Source: Paroedura picta
Lineage: Eukaryota; Chordata; Lepidosauria; Squamata; Gekkonidae
Reading direction: 5' to 3'
Assembly: GCF_049243985.1 (NCBI RefSeq)
Contig: NC_135373.1
Span: forward strand, 80,726,213 to 80,790,212
DNA length: 64,000 bases
Position numbers and translations under genes: made by a program. Below the pieces are notes generated by a model. The model was not told the DNA's origin and did not search any database. It saw nothing but the letters and a program-made list of their open reading frames with translations. Below are positions 24,087 through 36,411 of this stretch, piece after piece; position 1 is the first letter of the stretch; the number at the start of each line of letters is the position of its first letter.

Positions 24087-24640
24087 CTATCAGCACGCGG
24101 GCTTGATGCGCGTCGATCCACATGTAGAGCGTGTCCTCCTGGCGCGGCGCGGCGCGCAGAGGCTGCAGGCTGGCCAGCCACAGGACACCGCAGAGCCAGA
24201 GCGCCGGGGAGCTCCGCGAACTGGCGGCCCCGGCCATGCTGCTGGGCGCACAGTCCCGCCTCGCCTCGCCTCGCTCGCTCGCCTGCCTGCCTGCCCGCGG
24301 CGCGCTCGCCGGCCCGGCTGCAGCCCTTCCGCACGGAGTCCCCCGCGGCGCGCCCTCCGGGGCCCGGCTGCTGCCTCTTCGCCCGCTGGCTGCAGCGGGC
24401 TCGCCTCCTGGCCGCCGCCGCCGTTGTGAGCGGGACTGCGAGAGGGGGACGCGGGCACGGGCGGTCGTGGTCCCGCTCGGCTCCGCTGGGGGGCGCGGCG
24501 GCACCGAGGACGCGCGGCCAGAAGTGTCGGGCATCTGGTCGGATCGTGGCGTATAAACCCGGGTCGCTCCGCTGGGGGAGGATCCCGCCGCTATAGGGCC
24601 GCGTTCCCTCGCCAAGATCATCTTTTCGAACAGCACCGTA
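23880..24640 (-). promoter_or_regulatory. WIF1: WIF1 CpG island and promoter region
   Basis: A dense CpG, GC-rich block covers WIF1 exon 1 and about 400 bases upstream of its ATG, as expected for this gene's 5' end. A TATA-like TTTATAC lies on the minus strand near 24550, and no exact start site can be read. The island includes a six-unit CAGCGG tract (about 23897-23930) and a CCCGT tract (about 23950-23973). Confidence 0.75.
24087..24237 (-). CDS. WIF1: WIF1 exon 1 (coding part): signal peptide and start of WIF domain
   Basis: WNT inhibitory factor 1 is a secreted antagonist that binds Wnt ligands through its WIF domain. Read on the minus strand from the ATG at 24237, this exon gives about 50 residues. 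They start MAGAASSRSS, run through a hydrophobic signal core (ALWLCGVLWLASL) and then QEDTLYMWIDAHQARVLIG, which matches the start of the vertebrate WIF domain (human ESLYLWIDAHQARVLIG). The exon ends one base into a Gly codon at a GTAAGC donor and joins exon 2 in phase. I chose this start because it sits directly before the signal peptide and has A at -3 and G at +4. The frame stays open upstream, but that stretch is GC-rich 5'UTR or promoter. The exon lies in a CpG island. The remaining exons lie to the left, beyond the window. Confidence 0.93.
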
Positions 24641-25150
24641 TTATGTTTTTAAAGTGAAGCCATCTGCTTGTTGTTTGTTTCAGATGGTGTTGAAATTTTG
24701 GGGGTTTGTTTGTTTGTTTGGAAATCTGTCAACACGAATAAAGAAACTGATCCCCTGGGGCTGAAACAACAAGAGCAACAAAAGCTTCGGGAAGAGATAA
24801 AAGGTGTCACATTGACTGTCAAAGGCATACATGGCCAAAATCCCCCCTCCCCCCCAAAAACCCAGCCCATCCAGGGTTCACCATAATGGATGCACGCGCG
24901 CACAGATACACACACACACACGTTACACAAGTCTTAATACAGAGGAATCTCATCAGAGCATTACTAGAACTTGGGATCTTTCATTGAAATTGTCCTTTTT
25001 TGTGGTGATCTGCCAGCATTCACTAGTAGAAACCATGGCCCTTGCTAATTTGAACAGCACACGAAGCTAGCATCCCTCCATTTATTCTCTGTGAGACGAG
25101 TTCATAACACACACAAATGAACAGGCCAGCATGGCCTGATTGTATTTTGG

Positions 25151-25400
25151 GAGCTGCCTTGTATAGTGGCTGAGAGCAAGGGCCTCTAATCTGGGAAGCT
25201 GAGTTTGATTCCTCACGCCTACATATGAAACCTGCTGGGTGACCTTGGGCTAGTCACAGTTCTCTTGCTGACCAGTTCTCTCAGCCCCACCTATCTCACA
25301 GGGTGGCTGTTATGGGGAGAGGAAAGGAAATGTGTTTGTAAACCACTTTGGCGCTCCTTCGGGTAGTGAAAAGTGTGATATAAAAACAGTTTTTCTCTTA
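25151..25400 (+). mobile_element. Sauria-type SINE, diverged
   Basis: Contains CTGCTGGGTGACCTTGGGCT, CTATCTCACAGGGTGGCTGT and TCCTTCGGGTAGTGAAAAG in family order. The head near 25155 is altered. Confidence 0.8.
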
Positions 25401-25471
25401 AAGCAGGAGAAGAGAGATCTATTATTTCTGCGGGCAAGCATGCCACCTTTCAGCCATTATTTATTTATTTA

Positions 25472-25805
25472 CTAGGGGCCAAGCCCGTTGCATTCAGGAA
25501 TACAACGGGTGCTAGACTGGTGTGTGTGTGGAAGAACTCTGCGGAAGGCCTCCCCTCCCCCCAGGACCTGGAAAGGCTGCAGGCAGCTGTTATGGAACTC
25601 ACCGGCAGGGGCAGCTCTCACACAGCAAGGATCTGCAGCCTCAGAGGGAAGTGGAAGGAGGAGGGGGTGGTCAGGGGTGGGGGACGGAAGATGATTAGCT
25701 GGCTGCTGGACAGACAGGCAAGCTGATTGGAGGAGGAGGCACTCAGGGGCAGGTCAGCTACCCTGAGTTGGTATTAAATGCTGAGTGGCACTTAAGCCAT
25801 GAGAC
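25472..25805 (-). mobile_element. Helitron-like element H1, 3' end on the minus strand
   Basis: Minus-strand 3' end: a hairpin (CCCGTTGTATTCCTGAATGC AACGGG) followed by CTTGGCCCCTAG and then T. A hairpin and CTAG^T is the Helitron 3' signature. The 5' end is placed near 25805 only by fading similarity (TCTCATGGCTTAAGTGCC on the minus strand). No Rep/helicase frame is present. Confidence 0.65.
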
Positions 25806-25892
25806 ATGCTCATCCTCCAAGGACTTACCAAGAAATATATTATGTGGAACAGATGTTTTGATATATATATACTGCTACTTCACAAAGTGACT

Positions 25893-25985
25893 CATAGTGG
25901 GTCACAATCTAAAAGCCCCATACAAAACCCCATAAGACTCTGAAAAATCCCCACCCCCATTAAAACTCAATAATCCACCCCCCCA
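25893..25985 (-). repeat. Family A repeat, copy 3
   Basis: GTGGGTCACAATCTAAAAGCC and AACTCAATAATCC follow the order seen at 57240-57330. Fragmentary. Confidence 0.45.
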
Positions 25986-25999
25986 GGCAGTGACCAAGC

Positions 26000-28170
26000 A
26001 CCCCACCCCCTCTCCCAGAGCCATTTTTTCCACCCTTGCTGCTGCTTCTGGCTGGAAGCATGGATCCGTTATCTGCCCTGACCCAGGCAATGGAGATGGA
26101 AGGAAATGTAATAGAGAAGGGTGGCTGTGGGGCAAATGAAGGGGGTGGAAATACAGGTAACATTTTTCTCCTTGCAGGCAAGGCTTTCACGAGGCCTTTG
26201 AGAGCTGTTTAACATGATCAGTCATGGCACAATTGCACTCTAGCAATTACTGATCTTCTTTAAATGCTCTTGACCCCCCTGCAAGTGCTGAGGCAGGGGA
26301 AGTGATGGTCGCAAGAAGATGGCGGGAGACAATGCCAATGTCTGTGGGCACCAAGGGCACACCTTCCTGTCCAGATGGAATTCAAAGGCATTTGGACTGT
26401 GGTTATCGTAGAGGTTATCGTAAACCAATCAGGCGTGAAAAAGACCATGCAGGAAAGCTGGTAGAGTGAGCAGTGAAGAGGACGCCCTTACACTGATGCT
26501 CCCCAAAACAAACTCTGGTTTGGGAGCAAAGGTGAAGAAAAAGGCCTGTGAGGAAGCTGTACAAGTTATACAGTATGGTTGTGCACATATTTTTTTGCAA
26601 AAAAAAAAAAACTTCTACTGAATTAAAGAGGGGCTTATTTCAAAATAAATATTAATCAGTTCACCTAGGGAAAATGGCTTGGAAATGCTAGTATGTCTTT
26701 TTATTGAACTCCCAATGTTTTAAACAGCCAGTTTAATTTAGTGGATGATATCATTGCACTTTGACGTTCTTATCGTAGTCATCTGTTTATGGTTTGAACA
26801 TGTTTGATTATGGAGTTCACCAATGCTATTTAAGGCTTTATACTGATTTTGATAAACAGCCCCTGTGGACAAGGGATTAATGGCTGTCAGTATAAGGAGG
26901 CCCTCTGGTGGCTGATACCCCTAGCAACAACTTGTTGGGGGGAAGATTTGGAAAATCTCACTTGCCTATTGAATCACAATAAAATTAGCCTGTTTTTTGG
27001 TATTTAGCAGTCAGGACTTCTGTATATGTCCCCAGAACAGAACTTTAAGGCTTTTCTTGTTCTGGTGGTGTATAATAAAAATCCAACCCTTATGCTTTCT
27101 GGTATTGGTTGTAGAAACATCATTTTCTGGTCCGGACGAGGGCATGCATGAATCCCCCTTAGCCAATTCAAAAAGAATGAAGAGCATACATATTCAGAAA
27201 TTATCCTTTGCTAAGTTTAATGGCAGACAGTAAATCTTACACACACAGACGTAATGGGAAGTCAGAAGGTGTTGAGATGCAGCCGTTCTCCAAGTCCAAG
27301 ATTCTGCCTTTAATTAAATTTAAACTCTATGTTATCTAGTACATTTTCCTCCAGCCCTGTTCCCAAGGAGTTCAGGGTGATCTATTCAGTGGTGCCATTG
27401 GCTCCTCCCAGCAGACCTGTGGGGCAGGCTAGGCTGCGAAGGAGTGACTGATGCAAGATCACCCAGCAAGTTTGACAGTCTGATGCACAAACAACTACTG
27501 TACTTGGTAATGTCCACCTCCATCAGTCTAAAAAATAAAAAAAGAAGAGGCATTGTGTGAGAGAACAAGGGAAATCAGTGCAAATTCAGTCCAAGATAGA
27601 TGAGGCAAATTCTTACTCTGTGAACTGGGTCACAAAATGGAGGGTAAAAGGATGCTGGTGTTTTTTTAAATTTTATTTATTTATATCCTGCCTTTCTCCC
27701 TCATGGGGACTCAAAGCAACTTATATAATTCTCCTCCCCTCTGTGTTATCCTCACAACAACCCTGTGAGGTAGGCTAGGCTGAGAGTCTGTGACTCACCA
27801 AAGGTCACCCAGTGAGCTTCCCTGGCAGACTGTGGATGTCAACGTGGGTCTCTCAGATCGTAACCTGACTCTTCATCTACTATATGATGCTGGCTTTTAG
27901 TTTCATCTGCATATCACATACTAAAACTACGTCACATCTCTGCATCATCAAGTGATAATTTGCATATGTGAAAAGTCCATCAACGTTTTGGCACCATGAT
28001 GTCACTGCACATAGCTTCAAAGGCATCATCATGGCTGCAGTCCATGTATTCAGCTTTGCACCACACATGAATTAATTGGCTTGTAGGCAGTATTGCTTCA
28101 AGTTTGAATCAGGAGGTTCACCAATAGGCTGTTGCCTTTTTTGGGGAAACCTACAATTTTGTTCTGTCCT
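26000..28170. other. Spacer between WIF1 and LEMD3, left part
   Basis: Apart from the SINE at 27663-27897, no gene or clear element is seen. A poly-A run lies near 26597-26611. Frames here are short and lack family features. Confidence 0.45.
27663..27897 (-). mobile_element. Sauria-type SINE, minus strand
   Basis: Plus-strand reading starts TTTATTTATATCCTGCCTTT, passes ACAACAACCCTGTGAGGTAG and ends near CTATATGATGCTGGC, the reversed order of the family. Confidence 0.8.
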
Positions 28171-28175
28171 TTAAC

Positions 28176-28345
28176 TAGGGTTGTCAACTCTGGGTCGAGA
28201 AATTCCTAGCAGTTTGGTGGGGAGGGTAGAGCCTGGGGAATGAAGGGAACTCAGGGAGAACATGATGCCCTGGTCTGCTTTCCAGAGCTCTTCTTTCCTC
28301 CAGGGCTACTGCGATTGAGAGATCAGTTGCCATTCTGACAGAACA
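28176..28345 (+). repeat. Inverted-end 'GGTTGCCAACTC' repeat, copy 3
   Basis: Starts AGGGTTGTCAACTCTGGGTC and shows GAGATCAGTTGCCATTCTG near its 3' half. The far end is not clear. Confidence 0.5.
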
Positions 28346-28619
28346 CTGGGCCTCACTGAGGAAATGATACCCCTACTCCCAATTATTTTTTGGGAGTAGG
28401 GGTATCTTCAGAGAAACAGAAAAGGGGGAGTCCCTCCTGCACACAGTCAGCAGAGGCCATTTTCCCGCCTAAACAGTCACAAGCTCTGAGGGAGGTGCTC
28501 CCCCTTCCCTCAGTTTGTTCTTTGCTGATGTTCTGTGAAGAACATTCTAGCTTCGTTCATTTTTCTTTGAGTTCAAAATACTTCAGAAGGCTCTCTTTAA
28601 AAATGCTTGTCTGATGCCT

Positions 28620-30640
28620 CCTGAATAACTTCCATCGATGAACACTCTTATGTCTCTGGTGTCTAAGGAAAAGTCAAAATATGGAAGCTTGTGAAATATG
28701 CCAGTATTTTCCCTCCAAAGCTAAGGCAGATTTTGCTTTATGCTGAAAAGCTGCCTTGTGGGAGAAGGGTTTGTCAGGTTCGAGAGATCCAGCAACTAAA
28801 TCATCTGCCCTGGTTAAACATGTTACTCCCACAACGTCTAAATCATCTGCTGATTGCTCGTTTCACCAGGCTTCAGTGATCTCCATTCCATCAGTCTCCA
28901 AGACTGTCCCTTTTAGATCTTTGTCAGAACCACCATGGAAAAAAACATAAAGCCAAAACAAAGTATAGGTCTCATCATTCAGTTTCAATGGTTCTGACAA
29001 AACACTTGGGACCAAGACAATTGGTTTTGAAGGAACCTATCAGAGCCCTGAATTCACTGCCTTCCGTGGCTATGACTATACCGCACATACCTTCACCTGG
29101 GCTATACTCCACAGCTCCTTCTCTCTCTGAGGACGAGGTGGTTCCTGAGAAAGTTGACTTATCTGCCACCCATGTTTAGCTCTGACATCCCCAGCACCTC
29201 CACCACCATGGTCTCAAGCCTATCCTCCAGGGCCTTGACACCAATATCTCTTTTTCTATCCCTTTCCTGAGGGATGGGATGATCACTCTCATTCTTGGTC
29301 CAAACCAAGTCTTTCTGCTTCCAGACCAAAGTACAAATAATCAGCACCATCATACTAGTTTCTGCAACTGAACACCCATTATCCATCTCTAGTTCCAAAG
29401 AAGAGGAAGAATGCCAGTCTAGAGCCATCTTGGGCTTACTCTCAAATCCTTCCCTGGATGACAATGTTGGGGATCTTGCATTACCAAGTGAGGATCTCCA
29501 ACTTTATTCAGAACAAATGGTCAGAATGGCCCAGTCACTGGACATTCAAATTACCTCCACTGATACCAAGTCATGCAACAAAATTCTAGGCCATCTCTAC
29601 TCATTGTACATCAAGGTGTTTCCTTTACTTGGGGGATTTTAGAAAGCAAAGTCCATTTGGGAAAAGCTTTTCTCCATCCCTGCTAAATCTTGTAGGGAAG
29701 GAAAGATGTACGGGATTCAACAAGAAGGCTGTCCATTCACTTGTCCTTCTTCATCTTCACTTTTAGCAGAGGAAATGCAGGCAAAGCCTATGGCAGGCTC
29801 CTACTTCACTGCATGCTGGTAGGGGTTCATGGTAATTGTAGTCCATGGTAATCTGGAAAGCCATGGTTTGGCCACCCATACCCTAATAATACATAATTTA
29901 TTTTTATCTATTTCAGAATGTTTACCATCATGAAATACGTTTGGTTATCTGTTTTTTGTTCTATATGATTTGGATTTGTGCGATTTGTGCCAATACTGCT
30001 TCATATATATTGATTTTTAAAGTTTTATATGTGCACATGTATTGAAATAAATATTTGCATTTTAATATTTAATACATATTCTGTTGCTGTTCATCCTTTT
30101 AGATTCCCACCCGTGTCCTAAGTCATAAAACTTAATTCTCTTCTTAACTCAATCTTGGAATAAGTAAATTACCAAACAATTATGGCGCTTATCAGCTCTT
30201 TTTATGGGGGAAAAAATTCACCTTACCTTGATCAGCTACCAGAGGAGAAGAAATTCCAAGACAAGGTTATTCAGATCAAACTCTGTAATTATAGAAACAG
30301 CAAGTAAATGCTGGCAGACACACCTTAATTTGTACTATGGTTTCCTCCTCAGCTGGGCTGTGCGCCCTCCTCACACATGGTTCAGCATGGAGGGCTTGCC
30401 CTTTGAAGGATTCTTTTTCGAGAATTCCTATAGTAAATGAAGAACCTACGAACTGTTCGCTCTTTTGGGATCACCTAAAGTTCCCTTTCTTCATACAAGC
30501 CTAGATACCAGCCCATGTCCCAACCTACTTATCAGGGTCATCAGTCCCCTTGCCACCAGCCTTACCATTATCCTCATCAAATGTCAGCCTTGCATTCCTC
30601 TCAAAATATGAGATGCAGTTCAGGATAGACCCGCCCCCCC
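28620..30640 (+). pseudogene. Old gag-like retroelement fossil (DIRS-like or LTR kin)
   Basis: Scattered plus-strand coding-like stretches, among them one with EEEECQSRAILGLL and the motif EQMVRMAQSLDI near 29400-29560, recall the capsid-like first ORF of DIRS-type or related retroelements. A Pro/Gln/His-rich tail follows near 30480-30610. It is clearly broken in many places, lacks a recognisable polymerase and terminal repeats, and looks old. The family call is tentative. Confidence 0.35.
29811..29883. mobile_element. Remnant of the foldback hAT MITE
   Basis: GGTTCATGGTAATTGTAGTCCATGG and GCCATGGTTTGGCCACCC follow the right half of the element at 31225-31362. The left half is missing and there is no clean duplication. 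Confidence 0.5.
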
Positions 30641-31216
30641 TGAAGTCTAGCCACCTGCATTAACACTAAAGACTTTGCTCAAGCAGTAAAACCTTCCTTC
30701 TGACAGATGCAAGCTAGAAACACCAAACTCACAGGGCATCTCCAGCTGATTCTCCTCTACCACCCCTACAAGTTTGGTGATTAACAGGGTCCAAGTTGAC
30801 AGGGTCCAAGTTATTGCCCCCAAAGAAGGCCTTCCCACCCTCCACTATTCACCAGAACCAGTGCCACTATAAATGTACAAACCCAACAAATCTGTCAAAC
30901 CTGGAAAATGTTTTTTTTTTTTTGGGGGGGGGGGAGCTGCCAGACACAGGTTCAAAAATATATGGAATGAATCCCCTGCAAACTACATACAGTAAACACA
31001 CAAGGAACACTCTAAATACTGCAAATCAGGAGTCAAGACAAGAAAATCCCACTTACTCTGGAGCAAGGCAAAAGGAAAGGGGGAAGCAGAGAAGCGCCTC
31101 CTTTCTCACAGCTCCTTCTCCTCCATCTGGGTTCTGGTGGGTCTTCCTTTAGCACCCAAGGGTTCACGCTGGCTTCCTTCATCTCTTCGTCATTCGAGGA
31201 GGTGCTGGCAAGAAGA

Positions 31217-31370
31217 CCCATGACCAGGGGTAGTCAAACTGCGGCCCTCCAGATGTCCATGGACTACAATTCCCATGAGCCCCCTGCCAGCGAATGCTGG
31301 CAGGGGGCTCATGGGAATTGTAGTTCATAGACACCTGGAGGGCCGCAGTTTGACTACCCCTGCCCATGAC
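31217..31370. mobile_element. 138-bp foldback hAT MITE with 8-bp duplication
   Basis: Same family as 14512-14614. Element 31225-31362 is close to a full palindrome (left GTCCATGGACTACAATTCCC, right GGGAATTGTAGTTCATAGAC). It is flanked by CCCATGAC at 31217-31224 and 31363-31370. The perfect duplication suggests a recent insertion. Confidence 0.93.
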
Positions 31371-32696
31371 ACTCCCCTTCCTGACATCAAGACTCTCTTG
31401 TGAAAGAGCTGTGATCTTCTTTGGGGACCTGATGCACAGTTTGGGAATCGCTGCAGTAGTACAATGGCTGGGAATAAAAAGGATGGTTGCCAAGCAAAGT
31501 AAATCCTGTTCAGTTATCTCAGGGGAGGGGTGTGGGCTCAAGATTGTGCCTGCTGTTTCTGACCATGCATTCATTCACCAGAAGGTCTGAATATTTTATT
31601 TATTTAAAATATTTTAAGGCAGCTCTTTCCCAGGGTACACAACTTAACATGTGTAGGTGCTCTATATGTGAGTGAGGAACCTGTCTTTTTTCAGAGAAAG
31701 TACATGTATATACAATTGGTATGTTTATAGGTTCTAATCAGGCTGAATGTCTGAAGGATGGGAAGCTGGGGCAATGGGCACAAGTCCTGTTTGCCAGGTC
31801 CCATGCTCGGTGAGCATCTGAATAACCTAGAGGTGCTATTTTCTGTTGTATGCTTTGATCATATGGTGGAGAACTAAGTCAGTGCCTTAGATGGTGAGGC
31901 ATGTCACATGTTAGATTAGTCTTGCAGAACTTCTATAGTGCAGTTTCCTGCAGCTTCATGAAAAAGTGGTCAGTGCGTCTTGAGGTGGAAAATATCTGCA
32001 AAAAAAGCCAAACTTTTGTTCTAAAGCGAGAGTAAAATTTTTAGGAAATAAACCTCCCAATCCTATAGAGGGAGAAAAAAATGAAAACAAGACAGCCACC
32101 AAGTGTTCAGACTATCTGCCCTATCAAGAGCAAGACAAGCCCATTTCTCTCAAGTGGCAGAATGGTCTCACACAGAGGCTGCATTTGCAGCCCATGACTG
32201 GGGATGAGCAGAGGAAGGTTTTTGAGAGTCCGTAGGGGCAAGTCCCTAGCCATCCTCCTTGGGCTGGACTGGCAGCTTGGAAATGGAGTATTTAGCCCAG
32301 CTACCATGAACATATTGCTCCCAGTTGGAGAGGAGGAGGTGGTGTGGAGGATGTTGGCTGGCTGTCACCATCAGGTGGCAAGGGAACCACACCATGGCTG
32401 GTACCTACCTGGATCCTGAAGTTTGACACTCCATGGTTTCACCCACCCCAAGCAGGCGGGCTGGGGAGACGGGATATTGGGTGGCAAGTGGGTTGCCAGA
32501 TGTATAATCTGTCCCCGTGTTGTGCCAGTGCTTCTGTGGCTGCATACAATAAAAGTTAGGGCTAGAATTTCCCCAAAAGTCCCATGGTACTTCCTTTTGC
32601 GCCCTTGTTCCTTTCCTTGTGCCTAGACTAAGGTGACCAGATTGCCCCACTTTTGGAGGGACATCTGGGGGTAACTGGCAAATTGTACTTATGTTG

Positions 32697-32806
<110 letters not shown>

Positions 32807-33342
32807 TACAATACTATTTTTGCATTATATGCATTCTATGAAACTTTTTTTTGCTCCATATAGACCACATTTTTAATCAAGAACCCCCCCCCCCCCGGTC
32901 AATGGTGTCCCGTTTTATCAATGTTAAAATCTGGTCACCTTATCCTAGACCCACAAGCAGTGGCCAAGACTTACCCCGAGGCCATGTTAGCAGCCCAGGG
33001 CTAGGAACATGTAGAGGAAGGCCTTTCAATGGCTCTCCTTTGGGAGTGTGGTCCCAGTGGCAACTGTAGGCATACCAATCACATTTTCCTTGGGCCAGCC
33101 TGGGAGGGTCCACCCCACCCATGTTTAGGTGGGCTGTCATTGGGACTTCACCCCCAGTTAATTCCTGCTTTCCCTCCCACCTTCCCTGTGTTTTTTTATT
33201 GTTATGGGATGTGTTTGCAGTTTATAGTGTTACTTTGCTTCCACAAAGTTTAGATGGATGGTTTGGGCATTGGGATACATCATCACTACCTCAGTTTTGG
33301 GGACTTTAAGGAAGAGCCTTGGAGGGTGGAGCCATACAGACT

Positions 33343-33606
33343 TAGAATCATAGAATAATATAGTTGGAAGGGACCACCTGGGTCATCTAATCCAACCCCC
33401 TGCACTTTGCAGGACACACAACCCTATTGCTCATCCACTGTAACCTGCCACCCCATTGAATCAGCCTCTCCGTCAGATGGCTATCCAGCCTCTGTTTAAA
33501 AATGTCCAAAGATGGAGAACCCACCACCTCCCACTGAGAAACTGCTCTAATGGTCAGGAACTTCTTCCGGATGTGTAGATGGAATTCCTTTTGAATTAAT
33601 TTCATC
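33343..33606 (-). mobile_element. CR1 LINE 3' end, minus strand
   Basis: Reversed CR1 tail, then TGGAAGGGACCACCTGGGTC and CCACCACCTCCCACTGAGAA. The minus frame preserves a degraded end of the CR1 ORF2. A different, older subfamily from the two other copies. Confidence 0.85.
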
Positions 33607-35830
33607 CTATTGGTTCTGGTTCATTTCTCTGGTGCAAGAGAGAACAACTCTGCTCCACAACCTTCTTACCCTCATTCCCTTCCTTGCCTCTGTGCCTGCT
33701 CTTTGTAAAAACTGTTTTCATTTTAATAGGATGTTTGCTATGATGTTGTTGATGATACAACCTGTTTTGGGTTTTAGGTGAGGACTCACAGCAATGCATC
33801 TCCATTCCACCCACTTCCTCACCCTAGGGTGCCTGCTGGAGATACTGTTTCATCAAAAGCTAATCAAAATTGCAAATTTATTTCACTGGTAAATAAATCC
33901 AAGACTGAAGCAAGTTTAAAAAGAAGTGATCTTGGAATGCATACTGCTGTCAATTAGCCTTATGAAACATAGTGCTTGCATTAAATTACACCATATTCTA
34001 ACCAGTCATAGAACTAGTGTGAAGGGAGAATGAACTGGTGCCAAGGATGAATGTGCATGAATGCTTTCATTCTTTTACTGATTTAAGCCCTTTTAAAACG
34101 ATACAAAAGTCTAGACATGCCCTAATAGCTTTGCGGATGTATAAGCATTCAGACTCTCTTTAAGGACACTGTAAAGCATTTCCCTTCATCTAGCAGATCT
34201 GTTTGTTTCATTGAATTGCAAATCGTCTGCACAGCAGAATGTCAAAACACCATCTAGGTGTTCATTTTGAAAAAAGATGGTGTTTTCCAGGTTGTGGTGG
34301 TTGTTTTTAAATAAACCACAGGGGCCGGTGGCTGGAATCAGCAGGGACAGTATTGTTAGAGTGTAAGACAATTTATACTTAAAATATGGCTTCAACTAAA
34401 AAGTCAGCACTAAGGATTGCTCCTTAGGAATTCTGAAATGAACAAGGATAGTTAATGATGGCTATATGTTCTCTGAAGACATTCAACTAGAAGTGTGCAT
34501 GCACACAAAGTGTTATACACAGAATTAAGCTTTATTGGTCTTGAAGGTGCCAGGGGATTCAAACTAGATTGCATGTTGTTTGACTTTCTGTGCATTCAGA
34601 ACAGAGCTTTCCCTCTCTGTCTTACTACAAATGGGCAGCGGGAGCCTTCCAGGTCACTACTCCTCTTTTAGACAGTGCCCTAAAAGACAGTCAGTTTCAC
34701 AGGGAAAAGAATGCATCATGATGATTGAGTTGATTTGCGGAGGTAAGGCAGACTTCTATAAAACAGGAAGGAGGGAGACCCCTGATTATCACATGGGCCT
34801 ATATGATCTCTGAATGCATGGGAGAATATCTTGCATCAGAAGACTTTCTCAGTTTTTCCAATGGCAAAAATTGGGAAATTTGGAGGAAACAAAGAAAAGC
34901 AACGTTTTTAATACTGTAGGTATCTCCAACATTTTAAAGATTTTTTTGTTTAAATGTAAATAAGTTTGGACAATTAATATGCTATACCATGTTTAATGAT
35001 AAAACATTATTAGAGGTAGGTGTTTTTATGGTTATAAAATTTAGCCTAATATCTAAACATGCTCATAGTCCTATGTGTTGTGATTTAGTTTCTGCCCAAA
35101 TAATACACTTTAATTTTATTTACTACAGAATCTTTCCTTTATCTTCAACTTTTATTTTCCTACTTTTCAGATAGCAAAAATTAATGACATGTCAGTAGAT
35201 GTTTGCAAATGCATCTTAAAAACTGAGTAATTTGCAAATGCTACATTCTACGTTGTTACATGGGTATAAGAAATTTAAGTTTGATAGGAAAATCAGTATG
35301 TCACAAATTTGAGTTTGGGGTTTTCCCACAGAAAGAACTGGGGAAAAACATTTTTTTACCAGTTGCTATAAAATTTCACTTAATTATTCTTCTCAGTGCA
35401 AGCCCATTTTTGAATGTTAGCTTATTACATGCAGGGGACTTTCAGACAAACAATTCCAGATGTGCACTCTGAAATGGTACTGGGCTACAAGAGGTGTATG
35501 TAGGCATTTCTGACAGGATTTCTGTTTGACAGTCCTGTTCCTGGAGTCAAGATATGCAAGGATTCTTTGCTGATTAGAAAGGTAAAAGAAGAAGAAAGCA
35601 TACATTTTCACAGTCTTACTTAACCAATACTGTATTTTCAATTGGAAAATATTTGGAGATTTCCCAGAAGAAAATAAGTACATTTTATTCTCAAGTACAA
35701 AATTCTTCAAATTATTCCTGCATTTTTGTTACTTACCTTAAGATCTTACCTGTAAGGCATAGTGTATATAGAGATACAAGTTTCTGTTGATGTTGATAGT
35801 ACCCCAAAATCTTTAGCATTCCAATTGTAT

Positions 35831-36240
35831 ACAGTCAGTCAAACTTTATTGCAGTTGTTCGGACCAAGTTACACATAAATAGAATCATAAGCGACTGTAG
35901 GCTCACCTACAGTCACCCCAAAATGGAGATTAAATAACCAGATGTGACATGGTATCTTAGAAGACAATTCTGAACTGCTATTTTTAAAGACATTATTTAG
36001 GAATCCTGAGGACACCTTTAAAGAGTCATATGAAGCACATACATTTCTGCTAAAAGTTGCCTCCCTTTTCAGATAATATAACTCATTCTCACCAACATTT
36101 TCAAACAATAAATGGCAAAACCCATTTAGGCCTAAAACAAATCCTAATTCAAGCCACAGTCCACAATGTGAAGAACAATATATAGATTCGTCTACAGACA
36201 CAATGGCCCATAAGAATAGTTGAAACTGCTCAGTTTATTT
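35831..36240 (-). mobile_element. Element sharing the 3' tail of the I/Vingi-like LINE
   Basis: The plus strand at 35833-35880 (AGTCAAACTTTATTGCAGTT, CGGACCAAGTTACACATAAA) matches the LINE 3' end at 4340-4390 (TCAAACTTTATTACAGTCAT, CAGACCAAGTTATACG). The CTGA-type tandem tail at the end is also shared. The body to the right does not match the first copy, so it may be another subfamily or a parasitic SINE using the same tail. Confidence 0.55.
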
Positions 36241-36411
36241 ACTAAGTGCCCTGACAAAAATAATCCAAATAGCCCTAAAATTGATTTATACACAGAGTAA
36301 GTTCTGAGCATCTTTTAAGAGGTATCTTCCCTGAGGCTTAATTATTGAAATTTAGTAGATCTTATGCCCACTTGCCTACTTGAAAATGCCTCTGTCATAA
36401 AGGAAATTCTT

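Noticed and set aside
24083-24556. Other long frames on both strands of the WIF1 CpG island
   Set aside because: Frame shadows of GC-rich DNA; Arg/Pro/Ala-rich with no family similarity.
23722-24636. 304-residue minus-strand frame across WIF1 exon 1
   Set aside because: Only the part from the ATG at 24237 to the donor at 24087 matches WIF1. The upstream extension is GC-rich 5' sequence and the downstream part is intron.
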